Shown here: positions 1-8,538 of the stretch, piece after piece
Layout of the letters: every line of letters begins with the position of its first letter
Position numbering within the stretch: position 1 is the stretch's first letter
Source of the DNA: Taishania sp965247975
GTDB taxonomy: Bacteria; Bacteroidota; Bacteroidia; Flavobacteriales_D; Crocinitomicaceae
Reading direction: 5' to 3'
Assembly (NCBI GenBank): GCA_965247975.1
Contig: OZ252050.1
Span: 2,418,001-2,482,000 of the forward strand
Length of the DNA: 64,000 nt
Position numbers and translations under genes: made by a program
The notes under the pieces: generated by a model
The model's database searches: none
The model's input: only the letters and a program-made list of their open reading frames with translations
Told to the model about the DNA's origin: nothing

Positions 1-995
1 CCATACCAAGCCATCGCTTTTAGCAAATCGACATTCACCTTATACTCAGTTTCAAGATTGTAAATTTTATAAATAGCACTTAGGAAATCACTATTCGCTA
101 TATCAAGTCTTACCAATTCAATTTTAGCACGAAGAAAGAAGTCGCTATATTCATTTGATAATTTATCGTTTCTATTTCCAGCTAAGGGTTCACCAAGCAC
201 TTTTATTCTTGACTTATATTTGTTTTCGTAATCAATAATGTAAGATAACTTATCTTGAGACTTGGAAACAATCTCATCAAATAGATTTTCTGGTATTTCA
301 AGTTTCGAACTCTCCAAATAATTCGGTTTCATAAGGATGCTTTGAAAAGGCATTTCAGCTTGTGAAGCATTAAATAAAGCTTGCACCATATCTGCTTTTT
401 GGAAATTTACTGCAGCCAATTTTTCATAAGCAAGTTTGTCTAATATCATCTCTACAGAATCACTTTTAATGCTTGCGAATTTGACAAAATCATTTAGACT
501 TGAAATGTGAAAAGTGGATTTCGAATTCCTCCCTAAATTTTGCATTTTTGCGGCTTCCACTTCTCTCATCAAGAAAAAAAGCACTTCTTCTTTTTTGGAA
601 AGAGATGCAAGGAGTTTTGTTGTAATGAAAATACTTTTATCGTAGCGAAATGTTGTTGGAATTATTGATCTAAAGAAAAAAACTTCATACTTTTCAGTCG
701 GATAAACACGCGCCAAAAGTTCTTTAAAATCTGCATTAATCCGGTTAATATCTTCTGTTCCAAACGAAACGAACCCTGAATTCAATATCGTTGATCGACA
801 AAGTCTATTATTATGCTTAGAATTTAATTTGAAATACTGATCTCTGGAAAAAGTGGGTAAAGTGTAATAAGGAATCAACTCATCTTTCAATATTTTTGGG
901 AATTCTCCTTTTGATACAATTAATTCATCATTCAATTGACAAGATCCATTGTAAGTGGAAGCAAAAACGAAAATTAGTAGAAAAGCAAGTTTCAT
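1..995 (-). CDS. Secreted M48-like protein lacking the zinc motif (3' end cut by window edge)
   Basis: I translated this open frame by hand: it starts at ATG 993-995 and runs off the left edge (331 codons visible). It begins with a signal peptide (MKLAFLLIFVFAS). Residues about 95-195 follow the M48 peptidase layout: a strand-rich stretch, the segment LLASLSKKEEVLFFL, then the place where M48 enzymes carry HExxH. Here that site reads R144-E-V-E-A148, so both zinc-binding histidines are missing. A later helix (EMILDKLAYEKL) resembles the region carrying the third ligand. The helical tail may be TPR-like. I infer a catalytically dead, exported M48 relative. Its role is unknown and its 3' end is outside the window. 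Confidence 0.6.
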   Translation of the reverse strand, partial: MKLAFLLIFVFASTYNGSCQLNDELIVSKGEFPKILKDELIPYYTLPTFSRDQYFKLNSKHNNRLCRSTILNSGFVSFGTEDINRINADFKELLARVYPTEKYEVFFFRSIIPTTFRYDKSIFITTKLLASLSKKEEVLFFLMREVEAAKMQNLGRNSKSTFHISSLNDFVKFASIKSDSVEMILDKLAYEKLAAVNFQKADMVQALFNASQAEMPFQSILMKPNYLESSKLEIPENLFDEIVSKSQDKLSYIIDYENKYKSRIKVLGEPLAGNRNDKLSNEYSDFFLRAKIELVRLDIANSDFLSAIYKIYNLETEYKVNVDLLKAMAWY

Positions 996-1103
996 AAGTA
1001 AGCAAACATAAATTCGAGCTAAATGTAATCAATTCTTTTAAAAAAATTAATTGATTCGAAATTAATTTAGATGGTTAAAATTAAATTCAAAAAGCTCAAT
1101 TTG

Positions 1104-1868
1104 TCACTGCTCAATCGGTCCTTCTTGAAAAATTTTCTTTTTTGCTTTGATGTTTGGGAAGAAATATTTGAATTCAACACTTAAATAACTTCCATCTACT
1201 TTACCCTCATTTTCGGCATCGATTGTGATGTGATATCCCTGATACACGTAACTAGATCGAAGGTACATAATTGAGTTGAATGGCACAGAAGCAACGCCAC
1301 CAAGATAGAAAAAACCATCTTTTTCGGTGCGAAACTCAAAGCCCACATTGGCTCCAAATTCGAAAAACAATTTCCTAGCTAAACCAGTATGTACAAATTG
1401 AGAAAATGTTCCAGTATTTGTCGTAACACGAACATTCGTTGGATTGTATGAAATATTTCCTCCAATTGCTGTAGACATATACCATTTCTCTGCCAAACGA
1501 ATGTAAAACAGTCCTTTTATTGGAAGATCGTAAGAAACATACTTCATGTCGTTTTTTAGAAATAAATTCGAATCTGCAAGCGACATATCAATATCAAAAA
1601 CACGTTGATTATAATTCAAACCGGTTTCTATTGCAATCGTTTTTGTGAGGCCTGCGCGAACAACTGCCCCAAAAGAATAGCCTGTTGACTGCTTAAACGT
1701 TGTTTTAAAACCATTTAGTTCTTGATTTAGCACAGAGTTTCCAATAAATCGCGTTGGTAAAATTGGTTTAACTTGTAACCCAAAATAAGATGGCACTTTC
1801 ACCTTGGGCGTTTGACCAAGTGCACTATTTGCTAATAAAGACATGAAAAGAAAAAGAAGAAGTCTCAT
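1104..1868 (-). CDS. Outer-membrane beta-barrel protein (PorT-like)
   Basis: This 254-residue protein has a clear signal peptide (MRLLLFLFMSLLANSALG, cleavage before Q19). It is followed by alternating aromatic and polar strands, such as GYSFGAVVRAGL, IAIETGLNYNQR and KLFFEFGANVGFEF, typical of small 8-10 stranded outer-membrane barrels of the PorT/OmpW-like class common in Bacteroidota. It stands alone and on the same strand as its neighbours, with short gaps. No catalytic motif is visible. It is probably a structural or accessory outer-membrane protein; the substrate is unknown. Confidence 0.7.
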   Translation of the reverse strand: MRLLLFLFMSLLANSALGQTPKVKVPSYFGLQVKPILPTRFIGNSVLNQELNGFKTTFKQSTGYSFGAVVRAGLTKTIAIETGLNYNQRVFDIDMSLADSNLFLKNDMKYVSYDLPIKGLFYIRLAEKWYMSTAIGGNISYNPTNVRVTTNTGTFSQFVHTGLARKLFFEFGANVGFEFRTEKDGFFYLGGVASVPFNSIMYLRSSYVYQGYHITIDAENEGKVDGSYLSVEFKYFFPNIKAKKKIFQEGPIEQ

Positions 1869-1911
1869 TAATAATTTCTTTGTTGAGTTAAATTAACGCA
1901 AAATATATGAC

Positions 1912-2334
1912 TTATTGTGGCTTATTGATTGTTCGAAGTGTCTCATTGACTGATTGAAGCTTGTCTTGTCTTTTACAGTAACCAACAATGGCTAAAGTCA
2001 ACAAAGATAATCCAATAATTAGAACGCTATATCGCAATCCTTTGTGTGGAATAAGTGGTTTTTTATGCTTCCCTTCTACTTGAAAATTTATCGTTTGTGC
2101 TTTGTTGTAATCTGTTTTATGGATTCCGAAAAGAGTGACTTCCACCGTTCTTTTCATTTCTTTATCGCGCTCAAACCATATTTTTTGCTCAGTTAAAAGC
2201 GCTTCAAAGTCATTCGCTCTGTGAATGTCAGAGAATCGGAAAACGACGTAATCCTTGTTTTCAGGATGCTGAACATAGTTCACAAACCCTAAATCTAGTG
2301 GATTGTCAATTGGATTATCAAAATCGCGATTCAT
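1912..2334 (-). CDS. Single-pass membrane protein, DUF2007-like N-terminal domain
   Basis: The frame could open at 2346, but the better start is the ATG at 2332-2334. It overlaps the TGA of the upstream nitroreductase gene in an ATGA arrangement, which implies translational coupling. The roughly 140-residue product has a small soluble domain containing DIHRANDFEALLTEQKIWFE, which resembles the DUF2007 putative signal-transducing fold (weak match by eye). A transmembrane helix follows near the C-terminus (SVLIIGLSLLTLAIVGY) and then a short basic tail. Function is unknown. Co-translation with the nitroreductase is the only contextual clue. Confidence 0.6.
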   Translation of the reverse strand: MNRDFDNPIDNPLDLGFVNYVQHPENKDYVVFRFSDIHRANDFEALLTEQKIWFERDKEMKRTVEVTLFGIHKTDYNKAQTINFQVEGKHKKPLIPHKGLRYSVLIIGLSLLTLAIVGYCKRQDKLQSVNETLRTINKPQ

Positions 2335-2918
2335 TCCGTTCGCCATTTGGTCACATATTCAAGAGGTTTGCGGTGCGATTCTGGCCAATCAATTTCTGGG
2401 TAACCTAAATAAATCAATCCCAAACATTTATCTTTTTCATTTATGCCCAGAAAATCATTCATTTCTTTCGAATAAATTAATTTTGGCGTTGCCCAAAAAG
2501 CCCCAATTCCATAAGCCATTGCTGTGAGTTGCATGTTTTGAACAGCACAAGCAACTGCTTCAATTTCTTCTATTTCCAAAATTTTCCCAGTCTCTTGTCG
2601 CTCCATCGAAACAGCCACAACCACCGAAGATTTTAATGGTCGTGACATCATCTTTGCAAGTTTTGCATTGTCTTGCAATTCAGTTGGCGTCAATTTCAAA
2701 TACGTTTCTCCTAAAAATGTACTCAATGTTTGCAAAGCACCATCCGTAAACACTTGAAAGCGCCAAGGTTGTGTATTTCCATGCGTTGGTGCCCAAAGTG
2801 CATTGTTTAATATCAACTCAATTTGTTCTTTGTGGACTTTTCTTGGGCTAAATTGCTCCGGATAGATTGTTCTTCTTTCACGAATCAAAGAAGTAATTTC
2901 CGATAAATTGTATTTCAT
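2331..2918 (-). CDS. Nitroreductase family protein
   Basis: This is a 195-residue FMN-dependent nitroreductase-fold protein of the short YdjA/RutE-like type. The N-terminus has the arginine-rich FMN-phosphate contact (RERRTIYPEQF, residues 13-23). WAPTHGNTQPWRF at 42-54 is the family active-site segment. Near the C-terminus GLIYLGYPE is the usual last strand. It probably reduces quinones, nitro compounds or other small electrophiles with NAD(P)H in the cytoplasm; the real substrate cannot be told from sequence. A TAATTTTG box at 2935-2942 on this strand lies just upstream. The stop overlaps the start of the downstream membrane protein. Confidence 0.85.
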   Translation of the reverse strand: MKYNLSEITSLIRERRTIYPEQFSPRKVHKEQIELILNNALWAPTHGNTQPWRFQVFTDGALQTLSTFLGETYLKLTPTELQDNAKLAKMMSRPLKSSVVVAVSMERQETGKILEIEEIEAVACAVQNMQLTAMAYGIGAFWATPKLIYSKEMNDFLGINEKDKCLGLIYLGYPEIDWPESHRKPLEYVTKWRTE

Positions 2919-2934
2919 TTTTTGAAATTTTCCT

Positions 2935-2942
2935 CAAAATTA
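2935..2942 (-). promoter_or_regulatory. Candidate -7 promoter box TAATTTTG for the nitroreductase operon
   Basis: On the minus strand the octamer TAATTTTG matches the Bacteroidota -7 consensus TAnnTTTG, 16 bases before the nitroreductase ATG. No good TTTG -33 element was seen at the expected distance, so this is a moderate call. Confidence 0.35.
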
Positions 2943-3026
2943 AGAAGTTTAAAGAAACGGCCTGTTGAAAACTTATAAAACTTCGGTGAAATTTGATGGG
3001 CTTGTTGCTCTATTTTTAAATCAAAA

Positions 3027-3566
3027 ATGCGCATCACTTTTAATGCTCCTTTCACGCTGACATTCACGCTCATAGCTGTTGTCGTTTTGGCCATTAGTCT
3101 AAGCTCTCAGGTAACTTTTGACGTTTTAACCTTGCATGGAAATTTTGTTGCAAACGCTTGGCAAAGTTATTTTGGTATGATTCTTTACCCCTTTAGCCAT
3201 GCGAGTGTCCAACATCTAGCTGGCAATTTTGGAATTATTTTGCTTTTGGGACCAATATTAGAACGAAAGTTTGGATGGCAAAAATTGGGTGGAATGTGCG
3301 CTACAACTACCGTTTTAATTGCACTTGTTCATATCATTATTTCGGACGACGACCTCATTGGGGCGAGTGGACTTGTTTTTATGTTTATTGTACTTGCTTC
3401 CTTGATTGACAGCAAAGGAAAAGAAATTCCATTGACTTTTATTTTAGTCGCGGTCTTGTTTTTGGGACAAGAAATTATTGGGGTTTTTCGCCACGATAAC
3501 ATTTCGCAAATGGCGCATATTAGTGGTGGAGTGATGGGAATTGTGTTTCGGTATTTTCTTAAATAG
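3027..3566 (+). CDS. Rhomboid family intramembrane serine protease
   Basis: This 179-residue polytopic membrane protein carries the full rhomboid signature. HASVQHLAGN at residues 58-67 gives the conserved His/Asn of the second helix, GASG at 112-115 holds the catalytic Ser114, and QMAHISGGVMG provides His164 of the Ser-His dyad. Hydrophobic segments fit six helices, the minimal bacterial form. It should cleave transmembrane substrates within the inner membrane; substrates are unknown. It is transcribed divergently from the nitroreductase gene and followed by an AT-rich inverted-repeat region. Confidence 0.9.
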   Translation: MRITFNAPFTLTFTLIAVVVLAISLSSQVTFDVLTLHGNFVANAWQSYFGMILYPFSHASVQHLAGNFGIILLLGPILERKFGWQKLGGMCATTTVLIALVHIIISDDDLIGASGLVFMFIVLASLIDSKGKEIPLTFILVAVLFLGQEIIGVFRHDNISQMAHISGGVMGIVFRYFLK

Positions 3567-3737
3567 TAAGACCGCGTCAAAACCGCCAACTATCTTCGAT
3601 GCTGCCTTTGGCGGTCATCGTTAACTTGAAAATTTAACTCAATCATTAACAATTGGTTAACTCATTCGTGAGATTTTCAAAAGCCTCGATTTGACAATTA
3701 GCTTCGCTGCTACCTTCGATGGTTAGCAACGGTCTTA
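3567..3737. repeat. Intergenic inverted-repeat region after the rhomboid gene
   Basis: Nested inverted repeats fill this gap. TAAGACCG at 3567-3574 pairs with CGGTCTTA at 3730-3737. ACCGCCAA at 3582-3589 pairs with TTGGCGGT at 3608-3615. A TTAACAATTGGTTAA-like partial palindrome lies between. The words TATCTTCGATG and TACCTTCGATGG recur near the two ends. No reading frame is convincing. It may act as a transcription end for the rhomboid gene or be a decayed intergenic repeat. Confidence 0.4.
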
Positions 3738-3806
3738 TAGAACTTGAGATCCTGAAAATTGGTACAATTTATTAAGATTTCAAAGCTTTAGATTTGAACA
3801 ATTAAA

Positions 3807-4229
3807 CTACTTCTGTTCGTTGGATTCTACTTCTGGTATTGAAGTATCATTCGTATTAGATTCTATTTCAGTTGTTTCTGGTTTCACTTGTGGTGTTTCA
3901 ACAATTCTCGATTCATTCAAATGCGAATTCGTTTTCTTCGGAACATATTTCACGGCATTGTCGAGGTCATTTGCCATCTGATCGAGTGGTCTTCGAATAT
4001 CTTCGGAAGTTTCGCGAATAAGTCCATCGAGGTTTAAGTCCTTTTTCATTCCTTCGCCGGATTTTTTAATTTCATTTTGAATTTCAGATGTAGCGTCTTT
4101 TACTTGCCGAATGGTTCTTCCCATAGTTCGTGCCAATCCCGGAATGCTTTTGGAGCCAAAGAACATGAGCACAAACATTAGAATGAGTAAAATTTCGGAT
4201 CCCGCAATATCGTTCAAGAATAAAATCAA
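3807..4229 (-). CDS. tatA: Twin-arginine translocase subunit TatA/TatB type
   Basis: This 140-residue protein has the TatA/B layout: a short N-terminus, one transmembrane helix (residues about 9-24, SEILLILMFVLMFFG), the hinge FGSKSIPGLARTMGR with the conserved Phe-Gly, and an amphipathic helix. A long acidic/polar tail to residue 140 follows, which is longer than classical TatA (about 90) and closer to TatB length. It should form the pore or docking part of the Tat system exporting folded proteins. No tatC is in the window. It sits first-to-last in a minus-strand run with a thioesterase and MscS gene. Confidence 0.8.
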   Translation of the reverse strand: MILFLNDIAGSEILLILMFVLMFFGSKSIPGLARTMGRTIRQVKDATSEIQNEIKKSGEGMKKDLNLDGLIRETSEDIRRPLDQMANDLDNAVKYVPKKTNSHLNESRIVETPQVKPETTEIESNTNDTSIPEVESNEQK

Positions 4230-4258
4230 TGTTCTTTTTTTTACAAAGTTACGATAAA

Positions 4259-4690
4259 TTAAAGTCCACCAATAATTTTCTCAACTGGATATTGATTGAA
4301 AGTTCCATTTGCTTTTGCAATTAAATCATTGTTTTGATTAAAAATGGAGGCTTCCATAAAAATGATAGATTTTCCAGCTTTTAATAGCGTTGATGTGCCA
4401 ATTAATTGATCTCCAATTTTAGCAGGATTGAAATAAGATATTTTAAATTCTACAGTTGATACAACATTTCCAAACTCGCATGATTTGCTTAATGCTCCAA
4501 CTCCCAAAACTGCATCTGCAAATGCTGCAATCACTCCACCGTGTGCGGCTAGAGGTGTTGCCAAATGCTTATCTGAAATGAGTAAATGATACTCAACGGT
4601 ACCTGGAGAAATTACTTCAAAATCCATCCCGAAAACACGGCCAAATTCATTTCCGTCAATGTAACCTTGAATGATTGGGTGGATATTCAT
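4259..4690 (-). CDS. Hotdog-fold thioesterase, PaaI family
   Basis: This is a 143-residue single hotdog domain. AAHGGVIAAFADAVLG (residues 48-63) is the PaaI/YbgC-like core, with HGG at 50-52 and an acidic residue Asp59 on the long helix. The strand pairs TVEYHLLI and VVSTVEFKISYF fit the fold. It probably hydrolyses acyl-CoA thioesters, perhaps clearing dead-end aryl or acyl CoAs. Specificity cannot be told. It lies 29 bases upstream of tatA on the same strand and 29 bases after mscS, so the three may be one transcript. Confidence 0.8.
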   Translation of the reverse strand: MNIHPIIQGYIDGNEFGRVFGMDFEVISPGTVEYHLLISDKHLATPLAAHGGVIAAFADAVLGVGALSKSCEFGNVVSTVEFKISYFNPAKIGDQLIGTSTLLKAGKSIIFMEASIFNQNNDLIAKANGTFNQYPVEKIIGGL

Positions 4691-4719
4691 TTAAAATTTA
4701 ATTAAAATCGTGATTAGAA

Positions 4720-5523
4720 CTATTTCGTATGTGCTAATGTAATTCCAGCCTCTCCAAATTCTTTGTAAACACGTTCATTCAAAGCGAAAAAAACATTCCA
4801 ATAATCATCTGTTTTTGCCCAAGCTCTGACTGTAATATTTACAGAAGTATTACTTAACTCCACCAAAGCGATGACAGGTTCAGGTTTTTTATGAATGCGT
4901 TTATCTTCAAGTAAATATTTCTCAATCAAATCTTTAGCTATTTTCAAATCATCACCATACGAAATGGAAATTTTCCAATCAACTCTTCGTTTGTCTGATC
5001 GCGTAAAATTCGTGATAACGCCATTTGCAACAGCTCCATTGGGAAGAATAACCACTTTATTATCCGAAGTTTTTAAATGTGTGTGAAATATAAGTACTTC
5101 ATTCACAACTCCTTCCATGTTTTGGGTCAAGATATAATCTCCAGCTTTAAATGGTTTAAAAGCTAAAATGATTATGCCACCAGCGAAATTTGCCAATGTG
5201 CCAGAAAATGCCATACCAATAGCTAAACCAGCGGCCCCTAAAATGGCAACAAATGAAGTCATTTCAACACCTAGTTGTGTAATCGCAGTAATTATGACTA
5301 ACACACGTACTAGTCCAGATATTAAACTTCGAATAAAGCTAGTTAAACTTTTATCAGAATTACTGCGCATCATGATGCGTTCAACTCCACGCGATAACAT
5401 TTTCGCTAACCAAAATCCGATAACAAGAATTAAAAAAGCTAAAGCAATGTTGATACCTATTTCAAGCAGGACTTTTGAAAAGTCACCAGATTTTAATCCA
5501 AAAATTTGTTCAATTTTGTTCAT
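4720..5523 (-). CDS. Small-conductance mechanosensitive channel, MscS family
   Basis: This is a 267-residue MscS core protein: three transmembrane helices (about 20-42, 65-84, 90-120), the Gly/Ala-rich pore helix ILGAAGLAIGMAFSG, and the cytoplasmic beta domain with FKPFKAGDYI. It should open under membrane tension and release osmolytes. The C-terminus stops at AGITLAHTK, where most MscS proteins continue with a Pro-Phe-Pro-Gln-like motif and the small portal barrel, so the tail is shorter than usual. The family call is firm; effects of the short tail are unknown. Confidence 0.88.
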   Translation of the reverse strand: MNKIEQIFGLKSGDFSKVLLEIGINIALAFLILVIGFWLAKMLSRGVERIMMRSNSDKSLTSFIRSLISGLVRVLVIITAITQLGVEMTSFVAILGAAGLAIGMAFSGTLANFAGGIIILAFKPFKAGDYILTQNMEGVVNEVLIFHTHLKTSDNKVVILPNGAVANGVITNFTRSDKRRVDWKISISYGDDLKIAKDLIEKYLLEDKRIHKKPEPVIALVELSNTSVNITVRAWAKTDDYWNVFFALNERVYKEFGEAGITLAHTK

Positions 5524-5534
5524 TGATTATCATT

Positions 5535-6218
5535 TTATTTTGATCTACCTCTGTAGCGCTCTTTTTGATGAATCCACTTATGTTTTGGCTTTGAAAATTC
5601 ATTTCGTTTGGATTTGCTTCCAAAGCGATAAAGCAATGAAATCGAGTGGTGCACATAATCTGCGTCTGAAGTCCAAATAGCTCCAGAAAGACCTAGTTTT
5701 CCTGAAGTTTGCAAACGAAGTCCTGCGTTTTTGTACCAGAAATTTGCTCCCAAAGCCAAATTCGTTGTGGGAACAATTTGTGTTGCATAATTATCTCTAT
5801 AGGTTATTCCAAGGCCAATGCAGACATAAGGATCGAACCATTTAGATTCAGAAAGCATTTCTGAAAAACTGTATTTTCCTTGAAGATCCAAACTCACAAA
5901 CGTTCCTGGTCGATTCATTTGACCATTCACGCATTTATTTGCGCCATATTTATTATAAGCTCCTACGAATTCAACGCTAAATCCACGTTTTAGGTAGCGA
6001 TCAACACTCAAGGTTGTTGGATAATACAAGTAGTTCCAACTGTTTTTTACATCAAGCATGTATGAAAAGGCACGTCCATCGTCATCCACAACGTTCCACC
6101 CTATTCCAATCATCCATTTATAAGGCTTGATTGTTTTGAAACTCAAAGAATGCTGACTAAATCCCTGGAAATTAGATGTTCCAAGAACAATGTATAGCAG
6201 AAAGATTATTCTTTTCAT
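5535..6218 (-). CDS. Predicted outer-membrane beta-barrel protein
   Basis: The frame is open to 6251, but the ATG at 6216-6218 begins a proper signal peptide (MKRIIFLLYIVLGTSNFQGFSQ), so I use that start. The mature part (about 205 residues) alternates amphipathic strands such as KYSFSEML, PYVCIGLGITY and LALGANFWYKNAGLRL, consistent with an OmpA-like membrane barrel of 8 strands. The C-terminus is unusually basic (KSKRNEFSKPKHK). No enzymatic motif is seen. It is 11 bases downstream of the end of mscS's neighbour gap and may be cotranscribed. Confidence 0.65.
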   Translation of the reverse strand: MKRIIFLLYIVLGTSNFQGFSQHSLSFKTIKPYKWMIGIGWNVVDDDGRAFSYMLDVKNSWNYLYYPTTLSVDRYLKRGFSVEFVGAYNKYGANKCVNGQMNRPGTFVSLDLQGKYSFSEMLSESKWFDPYVCIGLGITYRDNYATQIVPTTNLALGANFWYKNAGLRLQTSGKLGLSGAIWTSDADYVHHSISLLYRFGSKSKRNEFSKPKHKWIHQKERYRGRSK

Positions 6219-6284
6219 GGTGCTGTTTTGGATTAGTGTACGTGAAACCAATTTATTAGTTCAAACACGCACGCAATCAGCATG

Positions 6285-7640
6285 TTAGTTTGCTTCAGCC
6301 AATTCTTTAAATGCATCAAACGAAACTTCTTTCTCGTTTAATTTCACTGTAGACTTGAAATAATGCATCAATTTTGACTCCGCTAACATATCGTAAATAC
6401 GGTTCGCTTCTTCTTTGTTTTGCAACACCTCCAAGGCACTTTTTGTCAATTCCTTATCCTCAGGAGCAGGAATTCCGTATTGTGCATAATTATTTACCAA
6501 AAGCGCTTTTGTGTATTCAACCGCTTCTTGGTTATCCAATTTAATATTATTGTTCTTGAAAATAGTACCTTGAATTAATTGCCATCTTAAGCTTTTTGCA
6601 TAACCATCATATTCAGACGCAATTTGATCGTCGCTAATTGGTTTTTCGTTTGAAAGTTTAATCCAACGTTTTAAGAAAGTATCTGGCAATTCAATTTTTG
6701 TTGAGCTTAATAATTCGTTGTAAATTGTTTTAGTCAATAATCTGTCAGAATCTTGCACGAACATATTTCCTAAATCCTCCGAGATTTTTGCTTTGAGTTC
6801 TTTTTCAGAAGTCACGGCACCTTCTCCAAACAATTTATCAAACAATTCTTGATTCAAATCAGCCATTTCCATTCTTTTGATTTCAGTGATATTCACTTGA
6901 AACAAATTGGAAACATCTGTTAATTGTGCTTCGCTAATGCCTAACATGGCTGCTGTATCTTTTCCACCACGAGAAACATGTGCAGGATTTACTTGAACTT
7001 TGTCGCCAACTTTTGCTCCAAGCAATGCTTTTTCCGTTGCTTTATCGGAAATAAACTCCATAGAAATGGTTGATGAATGCAAAATTCCACCTTCTTTGAT
7101 GGAACCATCTTCATTCAATTCCACAAATTGACCTAAAACCATGTCTTTTTCAGAAACCGCCTCGGCAGAAGTCAATTTACCATAGCGACGACGCAAATCT
7201 TCAATTTGTTTTCCAACCAATTCATCGTCAATTTTAACTTTCACATAGTCAAATTTGCTAGAAGAAGATAAAGGAATATCAAACTTCGGCGACAAACCAA
7301 TTTGGAAATCAAATTCAAAAACGTCAGGTTTTGCAAAATCTCCAACAACATCAGCACCTTCTTTCGGAATTGGATTTCCGAGTACTTCAATATTATTTTC
7401 TTGAATAAATTTATAAAGAGAATCGTTGACAAGTTTGTTCAATTCTTCAGCTAATACAGATCTTCCATATTGTTTTTCGATCATTCCAAAAGGCACATTC
7501 CCAGGTCTAAATCCAGGAATTTTAGCTGTTTTACGGTATTTTTCTAATGTTGCTTTTACTTTGTTTTGATAATCTTCTGGAGCAACTTTTACTTTCAACT
7601 CTGCATTAAGTGCATCAATGTCTTGACGAATTACATTCAT
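6285..7640 (-). CDS. tig: Trigger factor (ribosome-associated chaperone)
   Basis: This 451-residue protein has the trigger-factor order. An N-terminal ribosome-binding domain contains the tail-motif region KIPGFRPGNVPFGMIEKQYG (residues about 40-59). A divergent FKBP-like domain follows (about 160-245), with poor conservation of active-site residues. A long helical C-terminal cradle completes it. It binds nascent chains at the exit tunnel and assists folding. It lies 65 bases downstream of the tRNA-Leu gene on the same strand, with no clear promoter of its own, so the two may share a transcript. Confidence 0.93.
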   Translation of the reverse strand: MNVIRQDIDALNAELKVKVAPEDYQNKVKATLEKYRKTAKIPGFRPGNVPFGMIEKQYGRSVLAEELNKLVNDSLYKFIQENNIEVLGNPIPKEGADVVGDFAKPDVFEFDFQIGLSPKFDIPLSSSSKFDYVKVKIDDELVGKQIEDLRRRYGKLTSAEAVSEKDMVLGQFVELNEDGSIKEGGILHSSTISMEFISDKATEKALLGAKVGDKVQVNPAHVSRGGKDTAAMLGISEAQLTDVSNLFQVNITEIKRMEMADLNQELFDKLFGEGAVTSEKELKAKISEDLGNMFVQDSDRLLTKTIYNELLSSTKIELPDTFLKRWIKLSNEKPISDDQIASEYDGYAKSLRWQLIQGTIFKNNNIKLDNQEAVEYTKALLVNNYAQYGIPAPEDKELTKSALEVLQNKEEANRIYDMLAESKLMHYFKSTVKLNEKEVSFDAFKELAEAN

Positions 7641-7705
7641 TATTTTGGTTTTTAAACTTTGTTAAATAAAAAATGGCATAAGTCAACTTACACCATTTAT
7701 TTTTG

Positions 7706-7787
7706 TGCGGATGGAGGGACTCGAACCCGCACACCTCTCGGCACTAGATCCTAAGTCTAGCATGTCTACCAATTTCATCACATCCGC
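7706..7787 (-). tRNA. tRNA-Leu (anticodon UAG)
   Basis: The minus strand folds into a class II tRNA. The acceptor stem GCGGATG pairs with CATCCGC, the anticodon stem is CTAGA/TCTAG and the loop CTTAGGA contains UAG. A long variable arm (GTGCCGAGAGGTGTG) and the T-arm GCGGGTTCGAGTCCCTC follow, as expected for leucine. The discriminator base is A at 7706 and CCA is not encoded. Confidence 0.95.
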
Positions 7788-7806
7788 AATTTTTATTTCA
7801 ACTTTT

Positions 7807-7848
7807 TTGAACTTCGTATAGTTCAACATTTATTGGAGTGCAAAGATA
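7807..7848 (-). promoter_or_regulatory. Promoter box and leader hairpin of tRNA-Leu/tig
   Basis: TATCTTTG at 7841-7848 (minus strand) matches the TAnnTTTG -7 consensus about 54 bases before the tRNA. Between it and the tRNA lies the inverted repeat TTGAAC(N8)GTTCAA at 7807-7826, which could be a short hairpin in the leader. The -33 element is weak. Confidence 0.45.
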
Positions 7849-7901
7849 TTATTTTTTTTAATTCGAATGTAAAAAGGTGAAAAAAATCATATTCAAAAAA
7901 T

Positions 7902-8432
7902 TCAATCCACGCTTTTCAGTAAAACCGTTTGTTGCAACGTAGGTTTAAAACTTTGAACTACAAAAGATTCATCTTCGTCAAATTTGGTTTCTAAATAGTT
8001 TTCTTTGGGAGCAATCATCAAATCGAATAATAAATCTTCGTTTAAAATCCGAAATGTGCTGATGTAAAATGTGCCACTCACTTCATACATGCCGTACAAA
8101 CAATGATTCAAAAAAGACATTTCCATCTTGATTCCATTGAGTTCGTCAAAAATGAAATCTCTGAATCGCCCCTTTTTCTTCGCAACTAATGCATAATCTT
8201 TAACAACTTCGCCATATTTTGAATTTGTAATAACCATGCGATATCCCCACACGGAGTCTTTGATTTGTTCTTTGAAATTAAAAGTAACCTGAGCAGTGTC
8301 ATGCACATTTGAAGTTGATGATATAATCATGGTGCCAGTATAATTTCCAAGAAAATCTTGGGGGAATTCTTGAGAAATTGAGCAAAGTCGAACAGAAAGC
8401 AGAGTAAATAAAATGACACTTTTCATATACAA
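7902..8432 (-). CDS. Secreted hypothetical protein
   Basis: This 176-residue product has a hydrophobic leader (MKSVILFTLLSVRLCSISQ from the third codon, a likely alternative start at 8426) and a beta-rich body with no motif I recognise. It begins after the leader with FPQDFLGNYTGTMII, reminiscent of small lipocalin-like domains in Bacteroidota that report Y-x-G-T strands, but this is only a resemblance. It is divergent from the giant T9SS protein gene. No function is assigned. Confidence 0.55.
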   Translation of the reverse strand: MYMKSVILFTLLSVRLCSISQEFPQDFLGNYTGTMIISSTSNVHDTAQVTFNFKEQIKDSVWGYRMVITNSKYGEVVKDYALVAKKKGRFRDFIFDELNGIKMEMSFLNHCLYGMYEVSGTFYISTFRILNEDLLFDLMIAPKENYLETKFDEDESFVVQSFKPTLQQTVLLKSVD

Positions 8433-8513
8433 CGAATAAAATTTTAAAACTAAAGAAATCTTTTAAAACATTTGATAATGAGGTTTTTTTAATTAAAAGT
8501 TCAAATAAAAAAC

Positions 8514-8521
8514 TATGTTTG
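8514..8521 (+). promoter_or_regulatory. Candidate -7 promoter box TATGTTTG
   Basis: TATGTTTG matches TAnnTTTG and ends 17 bases before the ATG of the 2589-residue T9SS protein. The -33 region is a T-rich tract rather than a clean TTTG. Confidence 0.4.
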
Positions 8522-8538
8522 TAATGAATTAATCCCAT

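Noticed and set aside
5168..5680. 170-codon plus-strand frame across mscS and the barrel gene
   Set aside because: Antisense shadow spanning the boundary of two convincing minus-strand genes.
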